Numbered from the stretch's first letter, positions 1 through 9,103 are shown. The stretch is 64,000 nt of DNA from Bin5 sp022821545 (GCA_963664085.2 CAXXLO010000002.1:1488001-1552000), one strand, 5' to 3'. Numbers and translations: made by a program. The notes: generated by a model not told the origin, from the letters alone.

Positions 1-641
1 GAGGGTATGCTCTGCATCGCGGTGAGGAAGAGGATCATCAGGAACCCCCACCAGTGCCAGTTGTCGACGAAGGCGATCGCCGCCAGGGCCGTGTTTTTGT
101 CGCCCAGAAAAGGGTAGGCCAGCCCTTTGATGCCCCAGTTTTCCAGCGCAACGCCAAAGCCAAGTCTTGGATCGAGCAGCATCCGCCAGATCGAGGCGAC
201 CACAACGCTGGGCAGCACATAGGGAATGAAGAAAGCGGTGCGGATAGCCATTGAGCCGATGCGCACCTGTGCCAGGAGGGTGGCAACGCCGAGCGCCATG
301 GCAAATGGCACGGTGAGGAAGAAGGCCAGCCACATCAGGTTGTGGCGAAGCGCCAGCAGGAAGTTGCGATCTTCGAAGAAGAGCTCGCGAAAGTTGTCCA
401 GCCCGACAAATTCAGCCTTGCCGATCCCGGACCACTCGGTCAGGGAGTAGTACATCCCGGCCACCGATGGCCCGACGACAACGACGAGGTGCAGCAGCGT
501 GATTGGCGCGATAAAGAGCCACGGCATGATCTGGCGGCGGAAGCGCCTGCTGTGCAACCACGATCGCTTCTGCGGCGGCGCCGCTACCGTGGCGCCGCCG
601 CCCGACCGGGATGTAGATTGCAGTTCATCTGATTCTTTCAC
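1..641 (-). CDS. CUT1-type sugar ABC transporter permease (MalF/UgpA-like), 3' end beyond the window
   Basis: Inner-membrane subunit of a carbohydrate importer, running off the left edge. Reading the minus strand from a GTG at 641 gives a basic N-terminal tail of about 34 residues, then a first membrane segment beginning near MPWLFIAP, then the typical FVGLDNF periplasmic stretch and further hydrophobic helices. This arrangement is standard for the MalF/UgpA side of CUT1 transporters. The gene begins 26 bp after the stop of the binding lipoprotein at 668-2017, so the two form an operon. No clear Shine-Dalgarno precedes the GTG, so the start is the least certain part. The EAA loop and C-terminus lie outside the window. 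No ATPase gene is visible here. Confidence 0.85.
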   Translation of the reverse strand, partial: MKESDELQSTSRSGGGATVAAPPQKRSWLHSRRFRRQIMPWLFIAPITLLHLVVVVGPSVAGMYYSLTEWSGIGKAEFVGLDNFRELFFEDRNFLLALRHNLMWLAFFLTVPFAMALGVATLLAQVRIGSMAIRTAFFIPYVLPSVVVASIWRMLLDPRLGFGVALENWGIKGLAYPFLGDKNTALAAIAFVDNWHWWGFLMILFLTAMQSIP

Positions 642-667
642 GGCAGAATGAGCGCAGCGGGACTCCC

Positions 668-2017
668 TTAACGGTCGGGTATGACCAGAGTCTCGCCGGC
701 CGCCAACTCTTCCTGGAAGGCGGCGTCAACCTCGGCCATGTACTCCTCTGGCGTCATATCGCCAACCCAGACCTTCTCGATCTCTTCGTAGATCACCTGG
801 TTCGTCTTGGGTGGGAAGAATGACCAGGTGGTATAGCCGTAGTTGCCCTCTGCCGACGCCTTGGCGAAATCAGACAGAAGACGCGCCATTCGCGGTTCAA
901 CGCCTTCCAGTTGGGAAGGATCAAGGTGAATCGGCGCGGTTGCAGATTGGCACTCGACCAGCAGGCGCGCCTGAATTTCGGGCGAGTTGTAGTGAGTCAG
1001 AAACTCGGCCGCGGCTTCGGGGTGTTCTGAATTTCGATTGATCGACTGCGTGCTGCCGGTGCCGATGTTGAACATCGCTTCGCCGCTGAGCGAGGGCATG
1101 GGCGCCCAGTCCCAATCGTTGCCGTGTTCGCTGTCCTCGGTGAACATTTCGCCCACTAGGCTGTCGTAGATCCAGGTTCCCTCCATGGTCATGGCAGCCT
1201 CCCCTGTGGCAAAAGCTGCGCGGGCGATGGAAAAATCGGTGACCAGGAAGTTCTCGGGGCTGCCCATCCAGTGGCCGGCCTGGAACATCCGGTTCAGGGT
1301 CTCGATGGCGGTGACAAAGTCGGGATCCGTCCAGGAAAGTTCACCCTTGAGGGCCTGGTAGACCTTTTCCGGTCCGGCGATCTTGTTGACAAACTCGGTG
1401 AAGAAAAACTCATTGTTGTCGATGGCGTCGGCCGCGCCCCCGGCAAAGGGAATGATACCGGCCTCCTGGATCTGGGCGGAGAGAACTTCCAACTCGTCCA
1501 TCGTGGTGGGCGGCTCCCAGCCATGTTCCTCGAAGACCGTCTTATTGTAGAAAAGGACCATCGTCTCCAGCTCTTGCGGCAGGCTGTAGAGGGTCCCCTG
1601 TACGCGGCCCAGGTTCAAGGCCCAGGGCACGAACAGCTCTTCCCAGCCGAACTGGTCCGCCAGATCATCCAGCGGCATGAGCTGATCGGCGAGCGCAAAC
1701 TCCGCGACAAAGGACGGCCCGTGCGTTGGCACGATGTCAGGCCCGGCGCCGGCCGCAAGGGCAGGGCGCACCGCGTCCATCATATTGGCCTTCTTTTCAG
1801 CGATCACCTCGATGGTGTCACTCTGCTCGTTAAAGCTGTTGACCGCCGCGTCGATTATGCAGTCGGCGGTTACGGAGGTGCCTTGCCAGAAGGTGATCTG
1901 CACCTTTCCCGCTGCGCCGTCTTCTCCTGCCTGCGGTCCGGCGACCGGCGCGCAGGCCGACAGTAGCAGACCCAAAATAAGCGGAAGTGGAACCAGTCTT
2001 TTCAAGCCTGTGTACAT
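668..2017 (-). CDS. Extracellular solute-binding lipoprotein of a sugar ABC importer (SBP family 1)
   Basis: 449-residue binding protein that would sit outside the membrane and hand a sugar or oligosaccharide to the permease encoded just downstream. The N-terminus is a lipoprotein signal: basic residues, a Leu/Pro-rich core and lipobox LLSAC, with the lipidated Cys at 22. The mature part has the family layout, including an early KVQITFWQG strand, a GPDIVPTHG stretch and an acidic C-terminal half. Length is normal for family 1 binding proteins. It is the first gene of its operon and is preceded by a strong promoter at 2138-2166. The substrate cannot be told from sequence. Confidence 0.93.
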   Translation of the reverse strand: MYTGLKRLVPLPLILGLLLSACAPVAGPQAGEDGAAGKVQITFWQGTSVTADCIIDAAVNSFNEQSDTIEVIAEKKANMMDAVRPALAAGAGPDIVPTHGPSFVAEFALADQLMPLDDLADQFGWEELFVPWALNLGRVQGTLYSLPQELETMVLFYNKTVFEEHGWEPPTTMDELEVLSAQIQEAGIIPFAGGAADAIDNNEFFFTEFVNKIAGPEKVYQALKGELSWTDPDFVTAIETLNRMFQAGHWMGSPENFLVTDFSIARAAFATGEAAMTMEGTWIYDSLVGEMFTEDSEHGNDWDWAPMPSLSGEAMFNIGTGSTQSINRNSEHPEAAAEFLTHYNSPEIQARLLVECQSATAPIHLDPSQLEGVEPRMARLLSDFAKASAEGNYGYTTWSFFPPKTNQVIYEEIEKVWVGDMTPEEYMAEVDAAFQEELAAGETLVIPDR

Positions 2018-2044
2018 TTGATGCCCCCTATTTCTTCGTAATGT

Positions 2045-2088
2045 GCTCGATTCGTACTCTCCTCAATTCGTACTCTGCTCAATACGGA
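2045..2088. repeat. 16-bp imperfect tandem repeat in the 5' leader of the binding-protein gene
   Basis: Units begin at 2045, 2061 and 2077, with a 16-bp period. The first two are nearly identical and share ATTCGTACTCT; the third is partial. On the minus strand each unit carries TTGAG or TCGAG. It lies between the promoter at 2138-2166 and the start codon at 2017, so it would be transcribed as leader RNA. Confidence 0.75.
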
Positions 2089-2137
2089 TTGGGACTCTTT
2101 CGATACCGGCACTACCTGCTTGACTGCATCGCGCGAC

Positions 2138-2166
2138 AGTTTAGCCGGGCCGCTGGGCAGTGTCAA
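2138..2166 (-). promoter_or_regulatory. Sigma70-type promoter for the 668-2017 importer operon
   Basis: Minus strand: TTGACA (2166-2161), exactly 17 nt, then TAAACT (2143-2138). It faces the lipoprotein gene and leaves a leader of about 115 nt. The same spacing and -10 type recur at other module starts in the window. Confidence 0.7.
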
Positions 2167-2205
2167 ACAGGCCAAACCGGCCCGGCCTGACTGATCGGGG
2201 CAGCC

Positions 2206-2253
2206 GCAGTATGGAGCAGGCGCAGTATGGAGCAGCCACAGTATGGAGCAGCC
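2206..2253. repeat. Three 16-bp tandem repeats between two divergent promoters
   Basis: Units 2206-2221, 2222-2237 and 2238-2253 each contain CAGTATGGAGCAG and differ at only a few bases. They sit between the outward-facing promoters at 2138-2166 and 2274-2302. That is where an operator array controlling both the importer operon and the dehydrogenase would be expected. The regulator is not identified. Confidence 0.8.
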
Positions 2254-2273
2254 CGTCGAAAAGCCGGATCTGA

Positions 2274-2302
2274 TTGACACAAGCGGTGCGTCGCTGTACA
2301 CT
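2274..2302 (+). promoter_or_regulatory. Sigma70-type promoter for the hydroxyacid dehydrogenase gene
   Basis: TTGACA at 2274-2279, a 17-nt spacer, then TACACT at 2297-2302. The predicted start of transcription lies about 115 nt before the ATG at 2426. It is divergent to the promoter at 2138-2166. Confidence 0.7.
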
Positions 2303-2425
2303 GCGCCTGCTGCGCGCCTGCTTCATTTTGAACAGTACCGCCTCGTCGCCTGCGCTCTGTCGGCGGCTGTTTCTGTCTTCACCTTCTGTCTTCACTTTCT
2401 GTGTTTCCGTAAGGGGGAATCCTCG

Positions 2426-3484
2426 ATGCGTTATGTTGTGCTACTCCATGAAGAGCTCCACATTGACAGTAACTTTCACGGAGAGGGATGTGCCCTCCTT
2501 CGTGAACACGGCCAGGTAGAGATCGTTACGATACGAAGAGGGGAGGAGGAAGCCGCTTTTGAACAGTTTCTCGCGGCTCTCAAGCAAGCCGACGCCGCGG
2601 TCATCGGCTGCTGGCATCGCCCCGCGATGCAGCCCGAGCATTGGCGTCAGGCGGAAAATCTCAAGGTATTCGCCGGGACCTTTGACAACCGCTTTGCCGG
2701 CTGGGTCGATTTCGATTTCCTGGATGCGCGCGGCATCACCCTTATAGACACATCGCGCAGTATGACGCCGTCCGTCGCAGAATTCGCGCTGGCGATGACG
2801 CTCAACCTCGTCCGCGATATCCCGGAATCGCTCTATCTCGTGCGGAATGGCGGCTGGCAGACGCATCCCTTCGACTCCTGGGTAAGGCCGGGCTTCGTTT
2901 ACGGTGATCTGACCGGCCGGCGGGTGGGTCTGGCCGGGTTGGGCAGTATCAATCGCCGTTACGCCGAACTGATTGCGCCCTTCAGATGTGACGTTCGCGT
3001 CTATGACCCCTATGTCTCTGACGACCTGTTTGCCCAGTACGGTGTCAAACGGGCGAACTCTCTCGTGGAATTGGCGCAGACATCTGAAATCTTCGTCGTC
3101 GGTCTGCCGCCAATGCCGACAACGCTGGAAGTCATCAACCGCGACGTTATCTCTTCCTTGCCCAGGGGAGCCCTGTTTGTCCTGGTGACGCGGATGGCGG
3201 TGGTCGAACAGCAGGCCCTGTGGGAGCGGATCCAGGCCGGCGAGATCGCCGCGGCTGTCGACGTATTTTCCCCTGAACCCCCGCCCGTCGACGCCTGGTT
3301 CCGGCGGCATCCAAACGTGCTGGCCACCCCCCATATCGCCGGCGGCACTGAATTCTGCCACCGCCGCTGTCTCACCGATGCCTGCAAGGACGCCGTCGCC
3401 GTACTGAGTGGCGAAACACCCCGGTTCCGGGCGACACAACGAGACGCTCTTCTCTATGAAGGGGAACTGAAGCCGGTCGCCTGA
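2426..3484 (+). CDS. D-isomer-specific 2-hydroxyacid dehydrogenase family protein
   Basis: 352-residue NAD(P)-dependent oxidoreductase expected to interconvert a 2-hydroxy acid and its 2-oxo acid in the cytoplasm. The nucleotide-binding motif is at about 168-174 (GLAGLGS) and is atypical, because the third glycine of GxGxxG is replaced (SINRR follows). The catalytic trio is present: Arg256 in VTRMAVVE, Glu284 in VFSPEP and His303 in TPHIAGG. The ATG at 2426 is chosen because AAGGGGGA lies just upstream; the frame stays open to 2243 without coding character. It is divergent to one importer and precedes another, so it probably handles a product of the imported substrate. Confidence 0.9.
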   Translation: MRYVVLLHEELHIDSNFHGEGCALLREHGQVEIVTIRRGEEEAAFEQFLAALKQADAAVIGCWHRPAMQPEHWRQAENLKVFAGTFDNRFAGWVDFDFLDARGITLIDTSRSMTPSVAEFALAMTLNLVRDIPESLYLVRNGGWQTHPFDSWVRPGFVYGDLTGRRVGLAGLGSINRRYAELIAPFRCDVRVYDPYVSDDLFAQYGVKRANSLVELAQTSEIFVVGLPPMPTTLEVINRDVISSLPRGALFVLVTRMAVVEQQALWERIQAGEIAAAVDVFSPEPPPVDAWFRRHPNVLATPHIAGGTEFCHRRCLTDACKDAVAVLSGETPRFRATQRDALLYEGELKPVA

Positions 3485-3547
3485 CGGAATCTGAATTCCC
3501 CTTCATCTCTTTGGCAGTTAAGCCCGCAACCCCGAAATTTTATTTAC

Positions 3548-3576
3548 TTGACTATGGATCGCCGGTCGGGTAGACT
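3548..3576 (+). promoter_or_regulatory. Sigma70-type promoter for the 3700-7423 importer operon
   Basis: TTGACT at 3548-3553, a 17-nt spacer, then TAGACT at 3571-3576. It begins 63 bp after the dehydrogenase stop codon and gives a leader of about 115 nt. Confidence 0.65.
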
Positions 3577-3593
3577 GCGCACTGGTATACGAT

Positions 3594-3630
3594 GTCCGGC
3601 ATCCTGTGTCCGACATCCTGTATCCGATTC
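3594..3630. repeat. 14-bp imperfect tandem repeat in the leader of the permease operon
   Basis: GTCCGGCATCCT at 3594, GTCCGACATCCT at 3608 and ATCCGATTCC at 3622 give a 14-bp period. The array lies just downstream of the expected transcription start, so it would be part of the leader RNA or a promoter-proximal operator. Confidence 0.7.
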
Positions 3631-3699
3631 CGCGGCAGCCTCTGTTTCCTCACAACCCATACTCAGTCATTCTTTCACTGTCAGTCTCAAGGTGTAACC

Positions 3700-4689
3700 A
3701 TGGGAGAAGCTGTGACAACAGGCGCTGCGCTGCTTCCCGAAAAACCTGGTCCCCGCTCACGCCTGCACGACTGGCGCGGGCGCCTGGAGAGGGAAATCCG
3801 CAATAACTGGCAGCTCTATGTGATGATCCTGCCCGTGCTGGTCGGCTTCTTCCTCTTTCGCTTCTATCCCCTGTATGGCCTCCAGATCGCCTTCAAAGAT
3901 TACAACATCGTGGCCGGCGTCAGGGGCAGCGAATGGGTGGGGCTGGAAAACTTCCTCAAGTTCTTCGAGGACCCCTTCTTCTTCCGCGTCGTAAAAAACA
4001 CGGTCGTCCTCGGCTTCTGGACGCTGGTGATCTCCTATCCGCTGCCCATCGTTTTCGCGGTGTTGCTCAACGAAGTCAAACAGCAGCACGGTCTCTTTAA
4101 GCGCGTGACCCAATCGATCAGCTACCTGCCCCACTTCGTCGCTGTCGTGGTGATCGTCGGCCTGATGTATGACTTTTTCAGCTCCGACGGCATCGTCAAC
4201 CAGCTGGCGGTTGCCCTGACCGGCGAAAAGTGGCGCATCCTGGGCTCGTCGACCTGGTTTCGACCGCTCTACGTCGGCTCTGTCGTCTGGCAGGGCATCG
4301 GCTGGGGCTCAATCATCTACCTCGCCGCCCTGACAGGCATCCCGCCCGAACTCTATGAAGCCGCCATCGTGGACGGCGCCTCGCGCTGGCAGCGTATCCT
4401 CTACGTCACACTGCCCGGACTGCTGCCCGTGATCAGCGTCACCCTGATTCTTTCTGTTTCGTCGATCGTTTCGGTGGGCTTCGAGAGAGCCTTCTTGCTG
4501 CAGCAACCCGCCACCTACAGCGTCTCCGACGTCATCGCGACCTATGTCTACCGGCGCGGGCTGATTAAGTTTGACTTCAGCTATGGCGCAGCGATTGGAT
4601 TCTTCGACTCCATCGTCGCCTTTGCTCTCGTGGTGGCGGCCAACTACATCGTAAAGAGAACCAATGAGGACCGCGAGGGCTTGTGGTAA
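3700..4689 (+). CDS. Sugar ABC transporter permease, LplB type
   Basis: 329-residue inner-membrane permease of the LplB group. Six hydrophobic helices are visible, beginning at about residue 41. The conserved cytoplasmic EAA loop is at 220-228 (EAAIVDGAS), which docks the ATPase. The ATG at 3700 is chosen because AAGGTG lies five bases upstream; the in-frame extension to 3592 runs through the leader repeat and is unlikely to be translated. It is followed by a YtcP-like permease and a large binding lipoprotein, the usual order for this importer class. The ATPase gene is missing from the window. Confidence 0.93.
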   Translation: MGEAVTTGAALLPEKPGPRSRLHDWRGRLEREIRNNWQLYVMILPVLVGFFLFRFYPLYGLQIAFKDYNIVAGVRGSEWVGLENFLKFFEDPFFFRVVKNTVVLGFWTLVISYPLPIVFAVLLNEVKQQHGLFKRVTQSISYLPHFVAVVVIVGLMYDFFSSDGIVNQLAVALTGEKWRILGSSTWFRPLYVGSVVWQGIGWGSIIYLAALTGIPPELYEAAIVDGASRWQRILYVTLPGLLPVISVTLILSVSSIVSVGFERAFLLQQPATYSVSDVIATYVYRRGLIKFDFSYGAAIGFFDSIVAFALVVAANYIVKRTNEDREGLW

Positions 4690-4742
4690 CGATGGACCCT
4701 GGTAACGATTGACCCTGGCAGCGATGGACCCTGGTAGCGAGG
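4685..4742. repeat. 16-bp tandem repeat between the two permease genes
   Basis: Units begin at 4685, 4701 and 4717, with a partial fourth at 4733. The core is CGATGGACCCTGG. The stop codon of the first permease lies in unit one. The array fills nearly the whole 61-bp spacer. The period matches the arrays at 2045 and 2206, but the sequence differs. Confidence 0.85.
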
Positions 4743-4750
4743 TGTAGACC

Positions 4751-5629
4751 GTGCATACCCTGAGAAAAATGCGGCTGTTCGACTATCTGAACTACCTGTT
4801 CCTGATTGTGTTCAGCTGCCTGATGCTATATCCGCTCCTGTACGTTTTCTCCATCTCGGTGAGCGACGGCGAAGCCGTCTGGAGGCAATCCGTAAAGCTA
4901 TTCCCCATTGGCTTCAACCTGGAGGCCTACGAGGCGATCGCGCGGGCGAATGCCGTCGTGCGCGCATACCGGAATTCGATCCTCTACACCGTGCTTGGCA
5001 CATCATTCACACTGATAGTCTGCCTGCTTGCGGCATACCCGCTCTCGGAGCCGCGTTTTCGCTTGCGCGGCCCCATCAGCCTGATTCTGGGGCTGACGCT
5101 CTTTTTCTCTGCCGGCCTGATTCCCACCTACCTGACATACCAGAGTTATGGACTCCTGAATACGATCTGGGTGATTACCCTGCCGGTCGCCTTTAACTTC
5201 TGGTTTATCATCCTGGTCCGGGCCAATATCTCGACGATTCCGCGCGAGCTTAAGGACGCCGCCCGCGTGGACGGCGCCAGCGACTTTCGCATCCTGTTGC
5301 AGATCATCGTGCCCCTCTCCAAACCGATTCTGGCGACCATCGCACTGTTTGTTGCCGTGGCCATCTGGAATGATTTCTTCAACCCGCTGCTCTATCTCAA
5401 CAACTCGGAAAAGTTTCCCTTGACCATCATGCTGCGGCGTATGCTGATTCGGGGAGCCACGGGGGAGGTGGTGCAGGGGAACTACGCCGACACTTTGCAA
5501 GCGAAGGCCTTCTTCAGGCAGGTCAAGATGGCAACCGTCATCGTGACGTTGGGTCCGATTCTGCTTGTATATCCCTTTGTCCAAAAGTACTTCGTGCAGG
5601 GTACGCTTGTCGGTGCCATTAAGGGGTAA
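4751..5629 (+). CDS. Sugar ABC transporter permease, YtcP/AraQ type
   Basis: 292-residue partner permease. The N-terminus is followed at once by a hydrophobic helix (about 14-34), and the EAA loop is at 169-177 (DAARVDGAS). The C-terminus ends in the family-typical stretch with FVQKYFVQG. Together with the 3700-4689 permease it would form the membrane channel of a CUT1 importer. The start at 4751 has only a weak ribosome site (GAGGTG) within the last repeat unit of the preceding spacer. Orientation, spacing and order support one operon with its neighbours. Confidence 0.93.
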   Translation: MHTLRKMRLFDYLNYLFLIVFSCLMLYPLLYVFSISVSDGEAVWRQSVKLFPIGFNLEAYEAIARANAVVRAYRNSILYTVLGTSFTLIVCLLAAYPLSEPRFRLRGPISLILGLTLFFSAGLIPTYLTYQSYGLLNTIWVITLPVAFNFWFIILVRANISTIPRELKDAARVDGASDFRILLQIIVPLSKPILATIALFVAVAIWNDFFNPLLYLNNSEKFPLTIMLRRMLIRGATGEVVQGNYADTLQAKAFFRQVKMATVIVTLGPILLVYPFVQKYFVQGTLVGAIKG

Positions 5630-5752
5630 CCCCGGACGCGCCATAGTCGAACTGAGGGAAGGAGGTGGTTATATCGAGCGGATCTTTGGCTGCAATCCAT
5701 GCTCTCCAGTGTCTGCGGTTCATTCGGCTTATACACAGTAGAGGAGACCAAA

Positions 5753-7423
5753 ATGAAGAGATTCAACCTGCCGTTTTCCGCTTGCTTGCTCACCGTTCTC
5801 ACTATTCTTCTGGTGAGCTGTGTTCCTCAGGCGCCCGGAACCGTCGAGAGCGACGGCGCCGTCGAGTTGGAGCTGATGCTCGCGCCCGAAGGTGTTTTTG
5901 GAGATATCACCCCTGAGACCTACTCGATGCAGCTGCTGGCCGACCGGACCGGCTTCAACTATGCGTTCCGCCAGATCCCGCGTGAATTTCTCGGTGAGCG
6001 CATCGCCACCACCCTGGCCTCCGGTGACCTGCCGGACATCATGCAGCTGGGCCTGCCGTCAGATTCGACCGGCACGCCGATGGACATCGCCCACGAATTC
6101 GGTCCGCAAGGGCTCTTCGTCTCGCTCACCCAGTACATCGAGGCTGGCGATATGCCCAATCTCGCGGCCGAGATGGACAGACAGCCCGATATGCAGAAGT
6201 TGATGACCTCGCCCGACGGCAACATCTACGCCGTGCCCCAGGTCAGGCGGTTACGCCAGCTCCGGCCCTGGCTGCAGCTGCGGGCCGACCTGATCGAGCA
6301 GTGCGGGATCATCAAGGACAGGTGGAACGGCAACTGGGACGCCATCCTGACGCTGGAAGATCTCAAGGGCGCCATGTTGTGCCTGAAGGATCAGCTGGGC
6401 GGCAAGCCTGTCATCTCCAGCCGCAGCGGCTTCACCGGCCATGCGGGCAACTGGGCCAAATGGCTGGGCACCGACCTGACCGTTTACTACAACCCCTACA
6501 CCGAGCAATATGAGTATGGCCCCCTGATGGACCGCTTCCGCAGCATGGTCGAATTCATGAATTGGATGTGGGAAAACGGCGTCCTGCATCCGGAGTATGC
6601 CACCATGAGCGATCCCGATTGGGAGGCGCTGGCGCGCGGTACTTGCGAGGCCGGAGCCATCCTTGAGAACACCGGCTGGCACTTCTATTCCTGCGTCGCC
6701 AATGCCGGCATCGATCAGGGCAAGTTCTACCCCGTCATGTCGCTGACCGTCGACGGCGAAAAAATCCTCTGGCCCGCCCCCTCCAATGTCTGGCTGGGGA
6801 ACCCCTTGGTCATCTCGGCCTCCTCCTCTGAGGCAGAGATCGAAGCAGCCGTCTGGCTGATCGACTACCTGTTCAGCACCGAAGGCCGCTTCCTGATATA
6901 CCAGGGCAAAGAGGGCGTGGATTGGACCTATCGCGCCGACGGGACCAAGTGCTATACCGACACCATTCAGCGCCATCCAAGTCTGAAGGAGAAGCACTAC
7001 TGCGCCGGCGTGATCCCCGAGTCCCCGCCCGCGATGACCAACGAAACGGCCTTCATCAATGACATCGGCTCGCTCGCCCGCGTATGGTGGCCGGAGGCTG
7101 AACCCCATTGGGGCCTGATGGCAGACTGGCCCGCGCCGGAATTCCCCGATGGCTGGAGATGGATCGACGACAATTTCATCAATCCCAGCGGCTCCTACGG
7201 CGACCCCCTGCCTTCCATCGTACTGAACGAAGAGGAGGCCGAGACCGCCGCCAGCCTCGGTGCCCCGATCGATACCTACCTGCTTGAAACGATCCAGCAG
7301 ATGATCGAAGGGCAGATCGAAATCAATGACGACACCTGGGGAGAGCTCACCTCCACCATCGAAAGTATGGGCGCCCAGGACATTGTGGATGCCTACAACT
7401 CCGCTCTGTCGCGCGCACAGTAG
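5753..7423 (+). CDS. Extracellular solute-binding lipoprotein, long LipO/LplA-like type
   Basis: 556-residue binding lipoprotein. The signal peptide ends with LLVSC, so the lipidated Cys is at 23. The mature protein is long, as is usual for binding proteins paired with LplB and YtcP permeases, and is rich in Trp and Pro in its second half. The ATG at 5753 is chosen because GAGGAG lies upstream; an in-frame ATG at 5699 would spoil the signal peptide. It is the last gene of the operon and is followed 75 bp later by a strong intrinsic terminator. The substrate is probably a saccharide or uronate oligomer, but this is inference. Confidence 0.92.
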   Translation: MKRFNLPFSACLLTVLTILLVSCVPQAPGTVESDGAVELELMLAPEGVFGDITPETYSMQLLADRTGFNYAFRQIPREFLGERIATTLASGDLPDIMQLGLPSDSTGTPMDIAHEFGPQGLFVSLTQYIEAGDMPNLAAEMDRQPDMQKLMTSPDGNIYAVPQVRRLRQLRPWLQLRADLIEQCGIIKDRWNGNWDAILTLEDLKGAMLCLKDQLGGKPVISSRSGFTGHAGNWAKWLGTDLTVYYNPYTEQYEYGPLMDRFRSMVEFMNWMWENGVLHPEYATMSDPDWEALARGTCEAGAILENTGWHFYSCVANAGIDQGKFYPVMSLTVDGEKILWPAPSNVWLGNPLVISASSSEAEIEAAVWLIDYLFSTEGRFLIYQGKEGVDWTYRADGTKCYTDTIQRHPSLKEKHYCAGVIPESPPAMTNETAFINDIGSLARVWWPEAEPHWGLMADWPAPEFPDGWRWIDDNFINPSGSYGDPLPSIVLNEEEAETAASLGAPIDTYLLETIQQMIEGQIEINDDTWGELTSTIESMGAQDIVDAYNSALSRAQ

Positions 7424-7497
7424 CGTGGTAGCGTAGCTGCGACGCGCCCAAGCTGACCGACGTGCCATCCGGACTGTACGCCGTTAAACGACCGGAG

Positions 7498-7540
7498 CGC
7501 TGGGGACGGCGAATCCCTCCGTCTCCAGCGTTCCTTTTCA
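7498..7540 (+). terminator. Intrinsic terminator after the 3700-7423 importer operon
   Basis: A 12-bp stem with one G-U pair joins 7498-7509 (CGCTGGGGACGG) to 7519-7530 (CCGTCTCCAGCG) over a 9-nt loop. A pyrimidine-rich run (TTCCTTTTC) follows. Position and strength fit a Rho-independent terminator. Confidence 0.8.
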
Positions 7541-7587
7541 CAGGCGCGCGCCGGAGCAAGGCATCCTCCTCCTCCGTCGCGCCATTA

Positions 7588-9051
7588 TCAAGATTCATTC
7601 ACAGCGTAGATGCGCGCGTCCCGCAGGTAGAAGCGTAGGCAGACGTCCCGCCCGGCCAGGCCCGTCGTGTCCTTCTCACCCCACTTCAGCGGCAGCGCCG
7701 TGCCGTCCACGTCGCTGAGGACACACATTTCACGCGTGTATCCCTCAATGGCGCGGCCGTCCGGCTCCCGTACCTCCACCATAACGTAGGCCTGATCGGG
7801 TAGCAGCGTGCCCGTCCCGCTCTGCAGGTTGACCGTCAGCGGGCGTCGCGGCATCTCAAACAAGCGCGACGAAAACTCGGCGTTCGACTGCGATCCCACC
7901 CATGTGATGCGGTCGACCGGCGTGCTGTAGCGCCGCATCGTGTTGTACTCCAGGAAGCACAGCCGGCCGCCGACGACAAAGGGCGTGCAGGTCGTAAACA
8001 CCCCCGCGTGCATCGCGCGCGCCGGGCGCAGCCAGCGCCGCCCATCGTGACTCACCCACCACTCATAGGAGATATGAGGCCCGTGTTCGCCAGTCATGAG
8101 CGGGCTGCGGGCATAGTTGCGCATAAGGCCGACAAAGCGGTCACGGTAGGGGAACACGGTAAACATATAGAGTTCGAGGTCCGGGGGATCGTCCGCATCC
8201 GGCTCGATAAAGTTCTCAAGACGTGACCAGTGAGCGCCGTCGTCACTGCTGCGGATAGCCAGCACGCGCCGCTGGCTCGGCCCGATGTTGTCCGCAAGCG
8301 CCGCCGGGAACGGCCGCTTTACCGCCTGGTAGCAAAGGTATTTCTGGCTGCGCCGGTCATAGATGGCCGAAAAGGCGTCGTTGCCGTCGCGGAAGGCCGG
8401 GTTGCCATCCCACTCCTGCCAGTGCAGACCGTCCGGCGAAAAGGCCGCGCCCGCGTTGTGGACCGGATGATGCCCCGGCAACGTTCCTTCGGCGTGCGCG
8501 GGGCCCCAGCCCGTGTGGATCATGGCGTAGCGGCGATTGGGATCGGCCGCCTCGTCGTTCCGCATCACCGAAAAGATGCCGCCATTGTCGATCAACACAT
8601 TGGGTGACTTGGCGTCCGCGACGATGCCCAGATCCGGCCGTTCGAAGCGGATGCCGTCGCGCGTGCGCGCATAGCAGACCTGCCACTTCATCCTGGAAGG
8701 ATCCCAGCCCGGGCGCGTTTTGCTGAACCTCTTATCGCTCTCGGAATGGCTGCGTGCGCTGGCCTGTTCTGCCCTCAGGCCCTCCACGAGAAACCGCTCC
8801 GGGCTGCGCCGCAGACTGTACCACACGTGGATCGTGCCGTCGAGCTCCTGCAGGCTGGTGAACGCCAGGTCCTGGGCGAATTCGTTCAGGTCTTCCTCCA
8901 GCCCTTCAGGAGGACTCCCGTCGCGGACCAGCCGGCAGCCGCCCGTAAGCAGCCGGCCGCGCGGTTCATGCGCGTCTTCCAGGGACATGAAGAGCAGAGT
9001 CAGGCCGTTCCTGTCATTCGCCTGTTCCGCAACCGGATTGGCGGCGTTCAT
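7588..9051 (-). CDS. Five-bladed beta-propeller protein, glycoside hydrolase 43/32-like
   Basis: 487-residue protein with repeating motifs seen in glycosidase propellers, such as SPDGLHWQEW, SSDDGAHWSR and SHDGRRW. An early stretch resembles the VWYSLRRS strand of GH43/GH32-like folds. There is no signal peptide, so it would be cytoplasmic. It may act on, or only bind, a sugar; the catalytic acids cannot be assigned with confidence. The ATG at 9051 is preferred to the GTG at 9057. It is the last gene of a minus-strand series, 52 bp after the PLP enzyme at 9104-10135. Confidence 0.7.
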   Translation of the reverse strand: MNAANPVAEQANDRNGLTLLFMSLEDAHEPRGRLLTGGCRLVRDGSPPEGLEEDLNEFAQDLAFTSLQELDGTIHVWYSLRRSPERFLVEGLRAEQASARSHSESDKRFSKTRPGWDPSRMKWQVCYARTRDGIRFERPDLGIVADAKSPNVLIDNGGIFSVMRNDEAADPNRRYAMIHTGWGPAHAEGTLPGHHPVHNAGAAFSPDGLHWQEWDGNPAFRDGNDAFSAIYDRRSQKYLCYQAVKRPFPAALADNIGPSQRRVLAIRSSDDGAHWSRLENFIEPDADDPPDLELYMFTVFPYRDRFVGLMRNYARSPLMTGEHGPHISYEWWVSHDGRRWLRPARAMHAGVFTTCTPFVVGGRLCFLEYNTMRRYSTPVDRITWVGSQSNAEFSSRLFEMPRRPLTVNLQSGTGTLLPDQAYVMVEVREPDGRAIEGYTREMCVLSDVDGTALPLKWGEKDTTGLAGRDVCLRFYLRDARIYAVNES

Positions 9052-9103
9052 ACGCACTGCCTCAACTCAGGGAAAGTCTGCGTAACGCTTCTCCGCCTTC
9101 ACG

